This document shows positions 1 to 9,247 of a stretch of 64,000 bases of DNA, piece by piece. The translations under genes and the position numbers were made by a program. The notes beneath the pieces were generated by a model. The model was not told where the DNA came from and searched no databases. It saw nothing but the letters and a program-made list of their open reading frames with translations. Source of the stretch: Streptomyces sp. NBS 14/10 (GTDB lineage: Bacteria; Actinomycetota; Actinomycetes; Streptomycetales; Streptomycetaceae). How positions within the stretch are numbered: position 1 is the first letter of the stretch; every line of letters begins with the position of its first letter. The stretch is taken from NCBI RefSeq assembly GCF_002224125.1, contig NZ_NCSM01000004.1, positions 240,130-304,129 of the forward strand, written 5' to 3'.

Positions 1-1885
1 GCTCCCGCAGAAACCACATCCGCCGCTGCGCGAACGACAACGGCAACCGCTCAGGACGCACCCGCCCACCCACCACCGGACGCCCACCCGAAACCCCCGC
101 ACCAGTCACCCCGGAGTCCATCAACAACGCCAGCCCAGCCACCGTCGGCGCGTTGAACAACGCACGAATGCCCAGCTCCACGCCCCGCCCGGCCCTAATA
201 CGGCTGATCAACCGGGCCGCCAGCAGAGAATGTCCGCCCAGATCGAAGAAGCTCTCCTCCGCCCCGACCCGAGCCGCGTCGACTCCCAGCACCTCGCCGA
301 ACAACCCCGCCAGCCACACCTCCGTCGGTGTCGCAGCTCCCCGGCCCGACCCCGGCGCATACTCCGGCACCGGAAGCGCCCGCCGGTCCAGCTTGCCGTT
401 CGGCGTCAACGGCATCCGCTCCAGCACCATGACCACCGACGGCACCATGAACTCCGGCAGCCGCGCGGTCAACGTGGCACGCACACCCACCCCGTCGACC
501 ACCACCCCCGCCGCCGGCACCACATAGCCGACCAGCCGCCGGTCCCCGGGTCGGTCCTCCCGCGCCACCACCGCGGCCTGGACCACTCCGGCGCAGGCCA
601 TCAACGCGGCCTCCACCTCGCCCGGCTCGATACGGAAACCCCGCACCTTCACCTGGTCATCGGCACGACCCACATACTCCAACACCCCATCGGCCGGCCA
701 CCGCGCCAGATCCCCCGTCCGGTACATCCGCCCACCCGCGGGCCCCCACGGACACGCCACAAAACGCTCCGCCGACAGCCCGGCCCGCCCCAGATACCCC
801 CGCGCCAGGCCGACCCCGGTCGCGTACAGCTCGCCGGTCTCGCCCTTCGCGACCGGCTGGAGGTCGGCGTCGAGGATCAGCACATCCTTGTTGGCGATCG
901 GACGTCCAATGGGGAGCGAGGACGCCTGAGCGTCCTCCGGGGCCACCACATGGCAGGTGGTGAAGCCCATGCTCTCGGCCGGGCCGTAGCCGTTGACGAC
1001 GCGCAGTCCCGGATATCTGCGGCCGATCTTGGTGACGTGTGCCACGGATGCCGCCTCGCCGCCGGTGAAGGCGATCCGTACGCCCTCGTACGCCTGCGGG
1101 TACTCGTCGACGAGGAAGTTGAAGAGGCTCGCGGACAGCTGGAGCATGGTGATCCCGTGCTCGGCCACGGCATCGGCGATGAGTGCGGGTTCCGCATCGG
1201 AGCTGGGCAGCAGGACACAGCGGGCACCGAAGAGAAGCGCGCCCCACAGTTCGAGGGCGAAGGCGTCCCAGGAGATGGACGAACACTGGAGGAACACCTG
1301 CTCGGGACCGAAGTCCGCATAGTCCTGGCCGAGGTAGGTGCCGACGAGCGCCTGGTGCGAGGAGGCGATTCCCTTCGGGGTGCCGGTCGACCCCGAGGTG
1401 AACATCACGCAGGCCAGGTCCTTGGCCGACGCGGTTCGGCGCAGGTCTCCGTCCGGCTGCGCGTCGAGCGCTGCCCGTACACCGGGGAGGTCGACCAGGA
1501 CGACCTCGGGTCCCGCAGCGGGAGGGCCGGACACCAGCGGGGGCAGACCGGCGCGGCTGATCAGCAGCGCGGTCTCCGATGTGGCCAGCGCCGTACGCAG
1601 CCGCTCCTCGGGAAAACCGGGGTCCAGCAGGGTGTAGCCACCGCCGGCCTTGAGGACGGCGAGCAGCGCCACCACCATCTCCAGCGAACGCTCCAGGTGG
1701 ATGCCGACCACCGCCCCGGGCCGCACCCCCGACCGCACGAGGTGGCGGGCCAGGCGGTTGGCCCGGCGGTTGAGTTCCGCGTAGGAGAGGGTGTCGCCGC
1801 GGTGGATCAGAGCGATGGAGTCGGGTGTCGACCGCGCCTGTTGTTCGAAGAGTTCGTGCAGGGTCTGCTCAAACGGATTCGTCAT
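1..1885 (-). CDS. NRPS (A-PCP-C...), C-terminally cut by the window edge
   Basis: Partial non-ribosomal peptide synthetase; at least 628 residues are present and the C-terminus lies left of base 1. An adenylation domain starts almost at residue 1 and carries the P-loop [11 protein letters not shown] near residue 162, the motif NGYGPAES, and [10 protein letters not shown] carrier domain follows with LGGHSLLA near residue 560, and a condensation domain begins with [15 protein letters not shown] at the very edge. The enzyme activates one amino acid (Asp in the amino-anchoring position, FDA/WDA context) and passes it to the next module. Start ATG at 1885 overlaps the upstream FMN-protein gene by 17 bases, so it is the third gene of a coupled leftward operon. 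No initiating C domain is present; the separate C protein at 4546 could supply that role. Substrate not assigned. Confidence 0.93.
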   Translation of the reverse strand, partial: MTNPFEQTLHELFEQQARSTPDSIALIHRGDTLSYAELNRRANRLARHLVRSGVRPGAVVGIHLERSLEMVVALLAVLKAGGGYTLLDPGFPEERLRTALATSETALLISRAGLPPLVSGPPAAGPEVVLVDLPGVRAALDAQPDGDLRRTASAKDLACVMFTSGSTGTPKGIASSHQALVGTYLGQDYADFGPEQVFLQCSSISWDAFALELWGALLFGARCVLLPSSDAEPALIADAVAEHGITMLQLSASLFNFLVDEYPQAYEGVRIAFTGGEAASVAHVTKIGRRYPGLRVVNGYGPAESMGFTTCHVVAPEDAQASSLPIGRPIANKDVLILDADLQPVAKGETGELYATGVGLARGYLGRAGLSAERFVACPWGPAGGRMYRTGDLARWPADGVLEYVGRADDQVKVRGFRIEPGEVEAALMACAGVVQAAVVAREDRPGDRRLVGYVVPAAGVVVDGVGVRATLTARLPEFMVPSVVMVLERMPLTPNGKLDRRALPVPEYAPGSGRGAATPTEVWLAGLFGEVLGVDAARVGAEESFFDLGGHSLLAARLISRIRAGRGVELGIRALFNAPTVAGLALLMDSGVTGAGVSGGRPVVGGRVRPERLPLSFAQRRMWFLRE

Positions 1886-3284
1886 GGAGGCTTCTCTGCT
1901 CGTCATGACCGGTGCGAGCCGCCGGATCGGGCGTGGGCCAGACATCCTCCCGCCCCACGGCCCGCGGGCTGTATTTCCCGAGCGCGCTGATCAGCAGCCG
2001 CAGCTCCAGGGCCAGGCAGGCGACGAACCGCTCCAGGCCGCTCTCGGTGTCCTCGTCGACCGCGAGCAGGGCGGCCCGGCCGAGGCCGACCGCGGTGGCG
2101 CCGAGTGCGATGGCCTTGACCGCTCGGGTGCCCTCCCACATACGGCCGCTGGCCAGCAGGTTCCCGGCGGGGGACCCGATGCGGTGCAGGCATTCGACCA
2201 GTGGCAGTCCGACACCGTCGAGGAAGGCCAGGGGCGCCCAGCCGGTGCCTCCCTCCGCACCGTCGACGGTGACCGCGTCCGCGCCCGCCCGCCACGCCAC
2301 CGTGGCGGCCTGCGCGACATCCCGGCCGGGGTGGAGCTTCACCCAGATCCGTGCCTGCGGATAGTTGTTGCGCAGCAGCCGGACCTGTTGGCGCAGGATC
2401 TCCTCGGTGAACGTGCCGGGGCTGCTGCTGCGCAGATACGACAGCGAGGCGCCCTCGGCATCCCCGCCCGTCGCCGTTTCCGCCGCTCCGGGGCCGGCCG
2501 CCCCGGGGCCGAACACCGCGTCGATCTCATAGTGGTCCCGGAGTGCTTCGGCGGTCGAGCGATCCACCACCGTCATCCCGCCGAGACCGGGCTTCGCCCC
2601 CTGCCCGACCTTCAGCTCGAAGGCCAGCCTGCCGGTCTCGACCAGGGGCTGGGCGGCCGGGTCGCTGTAGACGAGGTTCCACACCTCGGCGTCGGCGTCC
2701 TCGGTGCACTGCTGTACGACGACACCTCCGTACCCCTCCGGAACCTCCTGGACGTAGGCGCTGATGCGGGCCAACAGCGATGCGCTGTCCGGGGTCCGCG
2801 CGAGTCGGCCGTAGCCGTTGACGGGGACGATGTTCTCGCCGATCACCATCGGCAGCCCCAGCCGGGCGGCCTGGCGGCTCAGCGGTACGCCCAGGTCGCC
2901 ACTGGCCGCCCGGGTGGAGCCGAAGGCCGTGATGAACACCGGCAGCGGGGAGTGGAACCCTCCGATGCCGCTGTCGAGCGCGACGTCCTGGTAGACGGGC
3001 TCGCGGCCGAGCTCGACCAGTTTCTCCAGGCGCTGTGGCATGAAGACGGGCGGTACGAGCCGCAGTGCGTCGAGGGCGTCGTGCCCTTGGCCGGCCGTCT
3101 GGCCCGTCGCCGTCTGACTGGTCGGCTCCTGGCCGGTCGCCGTCTGGCCGGTCGTCTCCTGGCCCGTCGCCCCGAACAGCCGTCGCCCGTACGACGCCCG
3201 TGGCGGAAAGGCCGCCTCGCGACCGATGCGGGCACGCTCGCGGATGGCCTCCTCGGGCAGCCCCGGAGCGCTCAGCCGCGTCAT
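1869..3284 (-). CDS. FMN-binding glutamate synthase-domain protein
   Basis: 471 residues. The second half matches the FMN-binding synthase core of Glt[16 protein letters not shown] (flavin/2-oxoglutarate loop), [20 protein letters not shown] and a [12 protein letters not shown] segment. It lacks the N-terminal glutamine amidotransferase domain, and the three cysteines do not form the 3Fe-4S pattern of classical GltB, so it belongs to the stand-alone GltB-domain family whose reactions are mostly unknown. A TGQ-rich low-complexity stretch occupies residues about 39-67. Start ATG at 3284 overlaps the upstream stop in an ATGA junction. Placement between an asparagine-synthetase-like gene and an NRPS suggests amine or imine redox chemistry on a precursor amino acid (inference). 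Confidence 0.85.
   Translation of the reverse strand: MTRLSAPGLPEEAIRERARIGREAAFPPRASYGRRLFGATGQETTGQTATGQEPTSQTATGQTAGQGHDALDALRLVPPVFMPQRLEKLVELGREPVYQDVALDSGIGGFHSPLPVFITAFGSTRAASGDLGVPLSRQAARLGLPMVIGENIVPVNGYGRLARTPDSASLLARISAYVQEVPEGYGGVVVQQCTEDADAEVWNLVYSDPAAQPLVETGRLAFELKVGQGAKPGLGGMTVVDRSTAEALRDHYEIDAVFGPGAAGPGAAETATGGDAEGASLSYLRSSSPGTFTEEILRQQVRLLRNNYPQARIWVKLHPGRDVAQAATVAWRAGADAVTVDGAEGGTGWAPLAFLDGVGLPLVECLHRIGSPAGNLLASGRMWEGTRAVKAIALGATAVGLGRAALLAVDEDTESGLERFVACLALELRLLISALGKYSPRAVGREDVWPTPDPAARTGHDEQRSLHDESV
3084..3170 (-). repeat. TGQ-coding low-complexity repeat
   Basis: Within the FMN synthase-domain gene, a run of near-repeats encodes ATGQ/TTGQ/PTSQ units (residues about 39-67). 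It sits between the short N-terminal segment and the start of the conserved fold, so it is probably a flexible linker with variable length between strains. Confidence 0.7.
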
Positions 3285-4306
3285 GGGGCCATCACCCCGG
3301 GCAGTTTCGGGAAGGCGCTGGCCTGCCACACCGAGTGCAGTCCGGCCGCATAGCGCGTCAGGCGCTGAGCGCCGAGGCCGAAACCGGCGCTCTGCGGGAT
3401 GCCGCCCTCTTTGAACGTTTTGAGATACCACTCGTACTTGGCGGGGTTCTCGCCGGTCTCCCGCATCCGTTCGATGACCCGGGTGTAGTCGCCCTCGCGT
3501 TCGCTGCCGCTGCACAGTTCGCCGTAGCCCTCGGGAGCCACCAGGTCGAAGTTGCGGAGCCGGCCGGGGAGCGTACGGCTCTCGCGGTCGGGGAAGCCGC
3601 GGGAGCCCTTGGGGTAGTCGGTGATGAAGAACGGGCGGGTGTGCTGCCGCGAGATCAGCGCCTCGCCGTCCCAGTCGATCTCCCCGTCGGGGTTCTGCTC
3701 ATGGCCCAGCTTGTGCAGGGTCTCCACCACGTCCATGTGCCGGATACTGGGGAACGACTGCTCCAGGAGATCGGTGAAGGCCCCCGGATCGCGTCCCAAC
3801 TCATCGAGCACATGGGGGAGTTGCTTGATGACGCGCCGCAGTGCGCCGCGTACGACGCCCTGGCAGATCTCCAGCATCTCCTCGCGCGAGGTGTCCGCCG
3901 CCTCGACGTCGATCTGGTGGAACTCGGTCAGGTGGCGCAGGGTCGAGGAGGTCGTGAACGGCTCCAGCCGAACGCAGGGGGCGATGTAGAAGATCTTGGG
4001 ATGGGCCAGCAGGGCGGCTTGTTTATAGAAGATGACGCTGGTCATCAGCTTGTAGCGGCGACCGTAGTAGTCGATGTCGACCTGTTTGGCGCCGCGGCAG
4101 CCGGGGTCGGTGACCGGGCCGACGACCGGCGGCAGCAGCTCGACGAAGCCTTCGTCGCACAGGTATTCCCGGGCGCCCTGGAGCAGGGCGCTCTGGATGA
4201 GCAGCATGTTCCTGGTGGTGGCGGAGGTGAGGTGTTCATGCGGCTGCGGAGGCACGAAGGCCTGTTCCTGTCCGACCGTGGGCGACGGGTCGAGGGGCAT
4301 GTTCAT
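3281..4306 (-). CDS. Stand-alone class II aaRS-like protein (AsnRS / archaeal asparagine synthetase type)
   Basis: 341 residues, the catalytic core of an aspartyl/asparaginyl-tRNA synthetase with no N-terminal anticodon-binding OB domain. Motif 2 is seen as PCVRLEPF followed by RHLTEFHQIDVE; motif 3 as GFGLGAQRLTRY; GELCSGSEREGDY matches the ATP/amino-acid loop. The GExxSGxERE and SGFGLG style is that of the archaeal AspRS-related asparagine synthetase, which adenylates aspartate and captures ammonia. Likely role here: ATP-dependent amidation or acyl-adenylate formation on an Asp-like precursor (inference). First gene of the leftward operon, with a 239-base divergent region to the C-domain gene. 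Start chosen as MNMPLDP; the downstream FMN gene overlaps by ATGA. Confidence 0.85.
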   Translation of the reverse strand: MNMPLDPSPTVGQEQAFVPPQPHEHLTSATTRNMLLIQSALLQGAREYLCDEGFVELLPPVVGPVTDPGCRGAKQVDIDYYGRRYKLMTSVIFYKQAALLAHPKIFYIAPCVRLEPFTTSSTLRHLTEFHQIDVEAADTSREEMLEICQGVVRGALRRVIKQLPHVLDELGRDPGAFTDLLEQSFPSIRHMDVVETLHKLGHEQNPDGEIDWDGEALISRQHTRPFFITDYPKGSRGFPDRESRTLPGRLRNFDLVAPEGYGELCSGSEREGDYTRVIERMRETGENPAKYEWYLKTFKEGGIPQSAGFGLGAQRLTRYAAGLHSVWQASAFPKLPGVMAP

Positions 4307-4469
4307 TCCTTTGCGGACGTGGCGGACTGGGTTGGCTGGACGGGCAGCGATTCCCGTTGCGACGCCGGGCAGTCGAACCTTCTCTGCTCCCCACTGAGGA
4401 TCCTCGTGGCCAATTACGCGATAGGGACAGCAATTTCAAGAAAGTACCGGCAGCACCGCGCGGCCAAGG

Positions 4470-4502
4470 GGCAGTTGCAGGGGAAGATTCACCGGCAGAT
4501 TC
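4470..4502. promoter_or_regulatory. Triple 12-bp direct repeat, BGC site 1
   Basis: Three copies with exact 12-base period: GGCAGTTGC at 4470, GGAAGATTC at 4482 and GGCAGATTC at 4494. They lie between divergent genes, just upstream of the -35 at 4510. The same core, GGCAGNTTC, recurs with the same period at 5857-5889 (complement) and 14361-14393. The arrangement resembles SARP operators, but SARP repeats usually have 11-base spacing. Confidence 0.7.
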
Positions 4503-4509
4503 AACGCCC

Positions 4510-4538
4510 TTGACCGGCTGGATCACACCGCCTAGGGT
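4510..4538 (+). promoter_or_regulatory. Promoter of the free condensation enzyme (probably leaderless)
   Basis: TTGACC (4510-4515), 17-base spacer, TAGGGT (4533-4538). The expected start point about 7 bases downstream coincides with the A of the ATG at 4546, and there is no room for a Shine-Dalgarno, so the mRNA is probably leaderless. Confidence 0.6.
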
Positions 4539-4545
4539 CACCTCC

Positions 4546-5841
4546 ATGCCTTTTTCCGGCCCGCTTTCCTATGGGCAGATCTCACTGTGGCGCGACATCC
4601 AGAGACTTCCTCGATCCCGTTGGCACGAGGTCAACATTTCGGCGGTCTGGGAATTGCCCGAGGGGACCGGTCCGGCAGCCGTCCAGGATGCCTTGAAGGC
4701 GCTGGCTCACCACCATCCTTCCCTGCGTACGACATACGACCTCAGCGATCCCGACAATCCCGTTCAGCTGGTTCATGAACCGGATTCGATGTCCGGTCTC
4801 AATGTGTCGGAAGAGGCCGCTGACGATGTACAGGAGACCGCCCGTCGCATGGCGGCCGAGCCCTTCGACCTGACCCGTGAGTTCGGCTGGCGGGGCCGCG
4901 TCATCATGCGCTCCGGAGCGGCAACGCATCTCGTATTCACGCACCATCACCTGGCGGCGGACAACTGGTCCCAGGGGATCCTCAGGGAGGAATTCCAAAA
5001 GGCCCTGGCCGATCCCGGATCCCTATCCGACCGGGCGGATTCCTATAGCTTGATCACCATGGCCGAGGAGCAGCGGGGCGATGCTTTCAAGGCCCGGCGC
5101 ACCGCGGCCGGACGACACTGGGAGAAGGTACTCGCCGCCTCGGCCGAGCTCCCGGAGCCCCGCCCCACCTCGGCCGAACGCCCAGCTCATGTGCTGCAGG
5201 GCGCCGTTCGGTCGACTGCCGCGCAGACGGCGGCCCAACAGCTGGCGGACCGGCTCTCCCTTCCGAAAGCGTCCGTGCTGCTGACCGCCTACACCAGGGC
5301 GGTGGCCCGGGTGTGCGGGCTGCCGTCGGTGCCGGTTCGGCTCCAGTCGTCGAATCGCGGCAACGCCCGTTGGGGAAGCTATGTGACCTCGATGAACCAA
5401 TGGGCCGCCGGCTGTCTGGAAGCCGACCCGGGGGCCGACTTCGGGGAGCTCGCACAGGCCGTCAACAAAGCCGCGTTCCTGGCTTACCGTATGGGCATTT
5501 ACGATCCCGATTCGATCCGCCTCGTCAAGCAGCGATTCGCCTCCGCCAGTGTCGACCCCGAACCGGTGTGGGCATTCAACTACATGGTCCGCCCGGCGGT
5601 CGGAGCGGCGGACGCGGAGAAAAGTGATGTGCCGGTGGTGAAGTGGGACCAGCAGGTCTCCGCGATCGGCCCCAAATTCCACACCCGCTTCATCGAAGAC
5701 GGTTCAGCGGCACTGACCATCTGGCTCCGGGGCAGGCAGGTGAGCAAGGAGCTGGTGTCGGAATTGCTGCTGGGAATTCATGAGGTGCTGGTGTCGGAGG
5801 CGCGCGGGCTACGGAACGGGCCACGGATCGGGGAACGGTAG
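4546..5841 (+). CDS. Free-standing NRPS condensation (C) domain protein
   Basis: 431 residues, a single condensation fold. The opening LSYGQISLWRD matches motif C1, and the catalytic motif HHxxxD is intact as HHHLAADNWS near residue 130. Free C enzymes form amide or ester bonds between a carrier-bound acyl donor and a soluble or carrier-bound acceptor. The candidate donor is the acyl-ACP made by the ligase/ACP pair at 7458-9247, or the NRPS-bound aminoacyl group. It is divergent from the leftward operon. Base composition looks less GC-extreme than neighbouring genes, which would fit separate acquisition (visual impression only). Confidence 0.88.
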   Translation: MPFSGPLSYGQISLWRDIQRLPRSRWHEVNISAVWELPEGTGPAAVQDALKALAHHHPSLRTTYDLSDPDNPVQLVHEPDSMSGLNVSEEAADDVQETARRMAAEPFDLTREFGWRGRVIMRSGAATHLVFTHHHLAADNWSQGILREEFQKALADPGSLSDRADSYSLITMAEEQRGDAFKARRTAAGRHWEKVLAASAELPEPRPTSAERPAHVLQGAVRSTAAQTAAQQLADRLSLPKASVLLTAYTRAVARVCGLPSVPVRLQSSNRGNARWGSYVTSMNQWAAGCLEADPGADFGELAQAVNKAAFLAYRMGIYDPDSIRLVKQRFASASVDPEPVWAFNYMVRPAVGAADAEKSDVPVVKWDQQVSAIGPKFHTRFIEDGSAALTIWLRGRQVSKELVSELLLGIHEVLVSEARGLRNGPRIGER

Positions 5842-5856
5842 CCCAGAGGAGCCGGC

Positions 5857-5889
5857 GAAGCTGCCCTCGAATCTGCCGATGAAACTGCC
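5857..5889. promoter_or_regulatory. Triple 12-bp direct repeat, BGC site 2
   Basis: GAAGCTGCC at 5857, GAATCTGCC at 5869 and GAAACTGCC at 5881, exact 12-base period. This is the reverse complement of the site 1 core and lies about 100 bases upstream of the seven-gene rightward operon, which has no strong consensus promoter of its own. Confidence 0.7.
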
Positions 5890-5988
5890 GATCGGAGATA
5901 GGCGACTCAAGTAGCTTGCTGGGCGACAACATATCACCCTCTCCCGCATATACCGGTTCACTGCTATGAATGGCATCGAGGTCCCTCA

Positions 5989-7422
5989 GTGAGTTCTGCT
6001 GCGTTCAACTCGGATACCTGCGCCGTGCCCGACGAGCGGTTACTGGCTGCCTGGCTGGATATGACGGAACTCCCTCCCGTCCCACGGCTCGAGGTGGAGG
6101 AACCGCGGAGCCAGGGGCTGCGGCAGGCGGTGCGGGTGGTGACCGACGCGCTTCTCGGCCGGCCCGCGCAGGAGGGGCGCCAGGTGCCGTCGGCCGGGGC
6201 CATCTATCCGTACGACGTCCTGGTGCTGGTGGACGAGGGTGACCGCCCGAGGGACTCGCCGGGGCCCGCGCTGTTCTGGATGGACCTGCTGCGCCGTACC
6301 TGTGTGCGCCTGGGCGGACCGGCCACGCGCCTGGGGCGGCTGCTGCGGCCGGCACGGCTGCCGGACGGCGGGGAGCCGGTGGCGCATGTCATCCTCCTGG
6401 CCCGGCCCTGGCTGTCGATGCGCAAGTACGGCTCGCGCGGCTATCTCTACACGCAGCTGGACACGGGGCACGCGGCCACGAACCTGCTCGGCACCGCGCT
6501 CCAGGACGGTCCGGCCGTGCTGCGGCTGCACGGCCCTCGCGCCGAGATCCGGGCCGCCGTCGCACCCTGGCTGCCCCACCGCGAGGTGCACTCCATCGTC
6601 ACGATCGGCCGGCCGCACACCTCTGGCGAGAGCGGCGACTGGGCGACGTTCCGGATGGCGGGCGACGACGACCCCGCGGGCACCGGCCAACTGGAAGGGG
6701 TCTGCTGGTCGGGGCTTTCTGAGGCGGTGTACGACAGCTCGCAGCCGTTCGCCGCGTCCGCACGGCTGCACACCGCCGCCCCCGTGGCCACCGGGCTGCG
6801 CCCTTCGCCCTCCGACGGCATCCCGCTCACCCAGTGGCGCGAGGCATCCCGACGTCGGCAGTCCTGTAAGCGGTTCTCCGGGGACACGCCCGAACCGCAT
6901 GGACTTCTGAGCATGCTGGGGGCACTGGACACCCCGCTCCCGGCCGATCTGGCCGAAGCCACACCGGATCGGGGGGTGCGCGCGACGCTTCTGCTGCACG
7001 ACGGGACCACGGCGAAGGCGTGCTCGGAGGCCCTGCGCGGCAGCCGCATCGGCGTGACCGTGCCGGACCGCTTCCGCGATCTGGACCTGCTGGTCCGCTC
7101 CTGCATGGGCCAGGCCAACGCACGGGTCGCGGCCGGGTTCGTGCTGTTCCACATCCCCCGCGACGAGCTCTTCTCCGGTGGCCCGTGCGATCTGCGCGAC
7201 GCCGTGTTCCGCGCCTCGTGCGGCGCGCATCTGCTCTGTCTCGGCGCCGGACGGAACTCCGTCGCCATCACCACCATCGGCGGCTACGACCCCGATCTGT
7301 GGCGCGAGTTCGCCGGGCTTTCGGTCGGGGACGAGCCCCTGTACCTGCTGGCGCTCGGCGTCGACCAGGCCGGTTCGATCAAACACGACCGCGCCCAAGT
7401 CGCCTACGCGCACGGCGAATAG
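5989..7422 (+). CDS. Double-domain SagB/McbC-type nitroreductase family FMN oxidoreductase
   Basis: 477 residues. The N-half carries the family signature PSAGAIYPYDVLVLVDEG near residues 67-84 (compare PSGGxxYPxE in SagB/McbC azoline dehydrogenases). The C-half, from about residue 285, begins RRRQSCKRFSGDTP, another nitroreductase N-terminal motif, so the protein looks like a tandem fusion. Family members use FMN to oxidise azolines or reduce nitro/enone groups. No YcaO cyclase or precursor peptide is seen, so oxidation of a carrier-bound or free heterocycle is more likely than RiPP chemistry. GTG start at 5989, preceded by GAGG at suitable spacing. First gene of the rightward operon. Confidence 0.78.
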   Translation: MSSAAFNSDTCAVPDERLLAAWLDMTELPPVPRLEVEEPRSQGLRQAVRVVTDALLGRPAQEGRQVPSAGAIYPYDVLVLVDEGDRPRDSPGPALFWMDLLRRTCVRLGGPATRLGRLLRPARLPDGGEPVAHVILLARPWLSMRKYGSRGYLYTQLDTGHAATNLLGTALQDGPAVLRLHGPRAEIRAAVAPWLPHREVHSIVTIGRPHTSGESGDWATFRMAGDDDPAGTGQLEGVCWSGLSEAVYDSSQPFAASARLHTAAPVATGLRPSPSDGIPLTQWREASRRRQSCKRFSGDTPEPHGLLSMLGALDTPLPADLAEATPDRGVRATLLLHDGTTAKACSEALRGSRIGVTVPDRFRDLDLLVRSCMGQANARVAAGFVLFHIPRDELFSGGPCDLRDAVFRASCGAHLLCLGAGRNSVAITTIGGYDPDLWREFAGLSVGDEPLYLLALGVDQAGSIKHDRAQVAYAHGE

Positions 7423-7457
7423 GCCACCCCATCGGACCACGGACTCGGAGGAACGAC

Positions 7458-8960
7458 ATGCCCGGGGTGCTGAACCAGGTCTACACCGACCTCCTGACAC
7501 AGCACGCGGACCGACTCGCCGTCGCCGACACACAGCGTCGGCTGACGTACGCCGAACTCGACACGGCCGCCGAGGAGTTCCGCACCGAGTTCGACGGCTG
7601 GTGGAGCGAGGCGGTGGCACGAGGTGAGGCACGTCCCCGCGTCGTCATCCTCGCCGCCAACTCGGCCTCGTACGTCGTCGCCTATGTGGGCCTGCTGCGC
7701 GCCGGCGCCCTGCCCTTCCTGCTCGACCCCGCCCTGGCCCCGGAGGAGGTCCGTGCCGTCGTCGCCGGCTGCGGCATCGACGCGGTCGTCCACGACCGCC
7801 CCCTCTACCCGGGAATCGAACCGTCCGGCTCCGTCACCTCCGGCGGCTACGCGCTCACCCGTACGGCCCCGGGCGCGGGGGAGCCGATGGCCGACCGCCC
7901 CGAGCCGCTGGCCTCGACGGAGGTGTGCCGCTTCACCTCCGGCTCGACCGGGTCGCCCAGCTGCATCGAATTCTCCGGTACGGCGGTGCACAACGCGGCC
8001 CTGTCCTGGCGCGACGCGACCGGTCTCGGCGCCGACGACCGCATTCTGTGCTTCGCCGGGCTCTTCAACGGGCTGGCGTTCAACACCTCGCTGCTGGCGG
8101 CCTTCCTCGCGGGCGCGGCGCTGTGGCTGCCGTCCGGGCTGCCCACCTCGGGACAGGTGATCCGCTTCCTGCGGGAGATACGGCCGACCCGCCTCACCGG
8201 CTTCCCCGCCCTGTACGAGTCCCTGCTGCGCCGCCCGGAGCCCATCCCCGAACTCGCCGAGCTGAAGGTCGCCCTCTCGTCGGCGGCGCCGCTCAAGCCC
8301 ACGACGGCCGAGGAGCTGCGTACCCGGCACGGGCTCGCGGTGTGCAACTACTACGGTGTCGCCGAGACAGGGCCGCTGACCTTCGACCCCTTCCCGGCCC
8401 CGGACCACGGCCAGGGCCGGCCCCTGCCCGGAGTCGAGTTCGTCTTCGGCGTCTTCGGCGACGGCACCGTCGCGACCGGCGAGACCGGCGAGATCCGGGT
8501 ACGCAGCACATCCATGGGGTCGCGCTATCTGAACGCGCCCGGCGCCTTCGAGGCACGGCTGGACCGGGACGGCTTCTACGCCACCCACGACCTGGGCAGC
8601 CTGCGGGACGGCCGACTCCACCTCTCGGGCCGGGCCGGGTCCCGGCTGAACATCGGGGGGCGCAAGATCGACTCGGTGGAGGTGCGCCGCGTACTGCTCG
8701 CCTCCGGTGCCACGGAAGCGGTGGTCTTCGCCGTGGACAAGCGCAACGGCGACCCGATGCTCGCCGCCGTCGTCAGCGGCCCCGAGGGGCTGACCGAGGA
8801 CGCGCTGCGCGGCCGGTGCCTGGAACGGCTCGCTTCGTACAAGGTGCCCGAACGTGTCGTCGTCGTGCCCGAGATCCCGACGACGGGCGTCGGCAAGCCG
8901 CGGATGAGCGCGGCGCGCGAGCTGTTCCACAAGGCCACCGATTCCGCTTTCACTTCCTGA
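7458..8960 (+). CDS. AMP-dependent acyl/aryl ligase
   Basis: 500 residues, ANL superfamily. P-loop RFTSGSTGSPS near residue 155, NYYGVAETGPLTF (A5-like), THDLGSLRDGRL (A7-like) and a C-terminal GVGKPRM carrying the catalytic lysine. The Lys of the usual STGxPK motif is replaced by Ser-Cys, as in several discrete acyl-activating enzymes. It should adenylate a carboxylic acid and load the ACP encoded 20 bases downstream. ATG at 7458 follows a clear GGAGGAAC site. Confidence 0.85.
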   Translation: MPGVLNQVYTDLLTQHADRLAVADTQRRLTYAELDTAAEEFRTEFDGWWSEAVARGEARPRVVILAANSASYVVAYVGLLRAGALPFLLDPALAPEEVRAVVAGCGIDAVVHDRPLYPGIEPSGSVTSGGYALTRTAPGAGEPMADRPEPLASTEVCRFTSGSTGSPSCIEFSGTAVHNAALSWRDATGLGADDRILCFAGLFNGLAFNTSLLAAFLAGAALWLPSGLPTSGQVIRFLREIRPTRLTGFPALYESLLRRPEPIPELAELKVALSSAAPLKPTTAEELRTRHGLAVCNYYGVAETGPLTFDPFPAPDHGQGRPLPGVEFVFGVFGDGTVATGETGEIRVRSTSMGSRYLNAPGAFEARLDRDGFYATHDLGSLRDGRLHLSGRAGSRLNIGGRKIDSVEVRRVLLASGATEAVVFAVDKRNGDPMLAAVVSGPEGLTEDALRGRCLERLASYKVPERVVVVPEIPTTGVGKPRMSAARELFHKATDSAFTS

Positions 8961-8980
8961 CTTCCTGAGGGAGATCACTC

Positions 8981-9247
8981 ATGCCCGACGACCAGACCCT
9001 CGCCCGCCGCGTCGCCCAACTGGTGGAGGAGGCCAGCGAGGGCACGCTCAGCCCGGATTCCGCGCTCGCCGACGGCAAGACGCTGGCCGAGAAGGGGCTC
9101 TCCTCGCTGTCGTATCTGCGCCTGATCGACTCGATCGAGACCGAGTTCGGCATCTACGTCGATCTGGAGGGCGACACCACCTTTATGCAGACGATCCCCG
9201 GAATCGTGGAGTACATGGCCGCCGAAGGGGTCGCGGGTGCCGCCTGA
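8981..9247 (+). CDS. Discrete acyl/peptidyl carrier protein
   Basis: 88 residues. The attachment motif is EKGLSSLSYLRLID, where SSL replaces the usual DSL; the second serine (about residue 46) is the expected phosphopantetheine site. RBS GAGGGAG ahead of ATG 8981. The partner is most likely the ligase immediately upstream. The acyl chain may then be desaturated by the acyl-CoA dehydrogenase homologue and transferred by the free C enzyme. Confidence 0.85.
   Translation: MPDDQTLARRVAQLVEEASEGTLSPDSALADGKTLAEKGLSSLSYLRLIDSIETEFGIYVDLEGDTTFMQTIPGIVEYMAAEGVAGAA

Noticed and set aside
230..1990. Long plus-strand open frame of 586 codons
   Set aside because: Complement of the NRPS gene; the translation is Arg/His/Pro-rich without domains.
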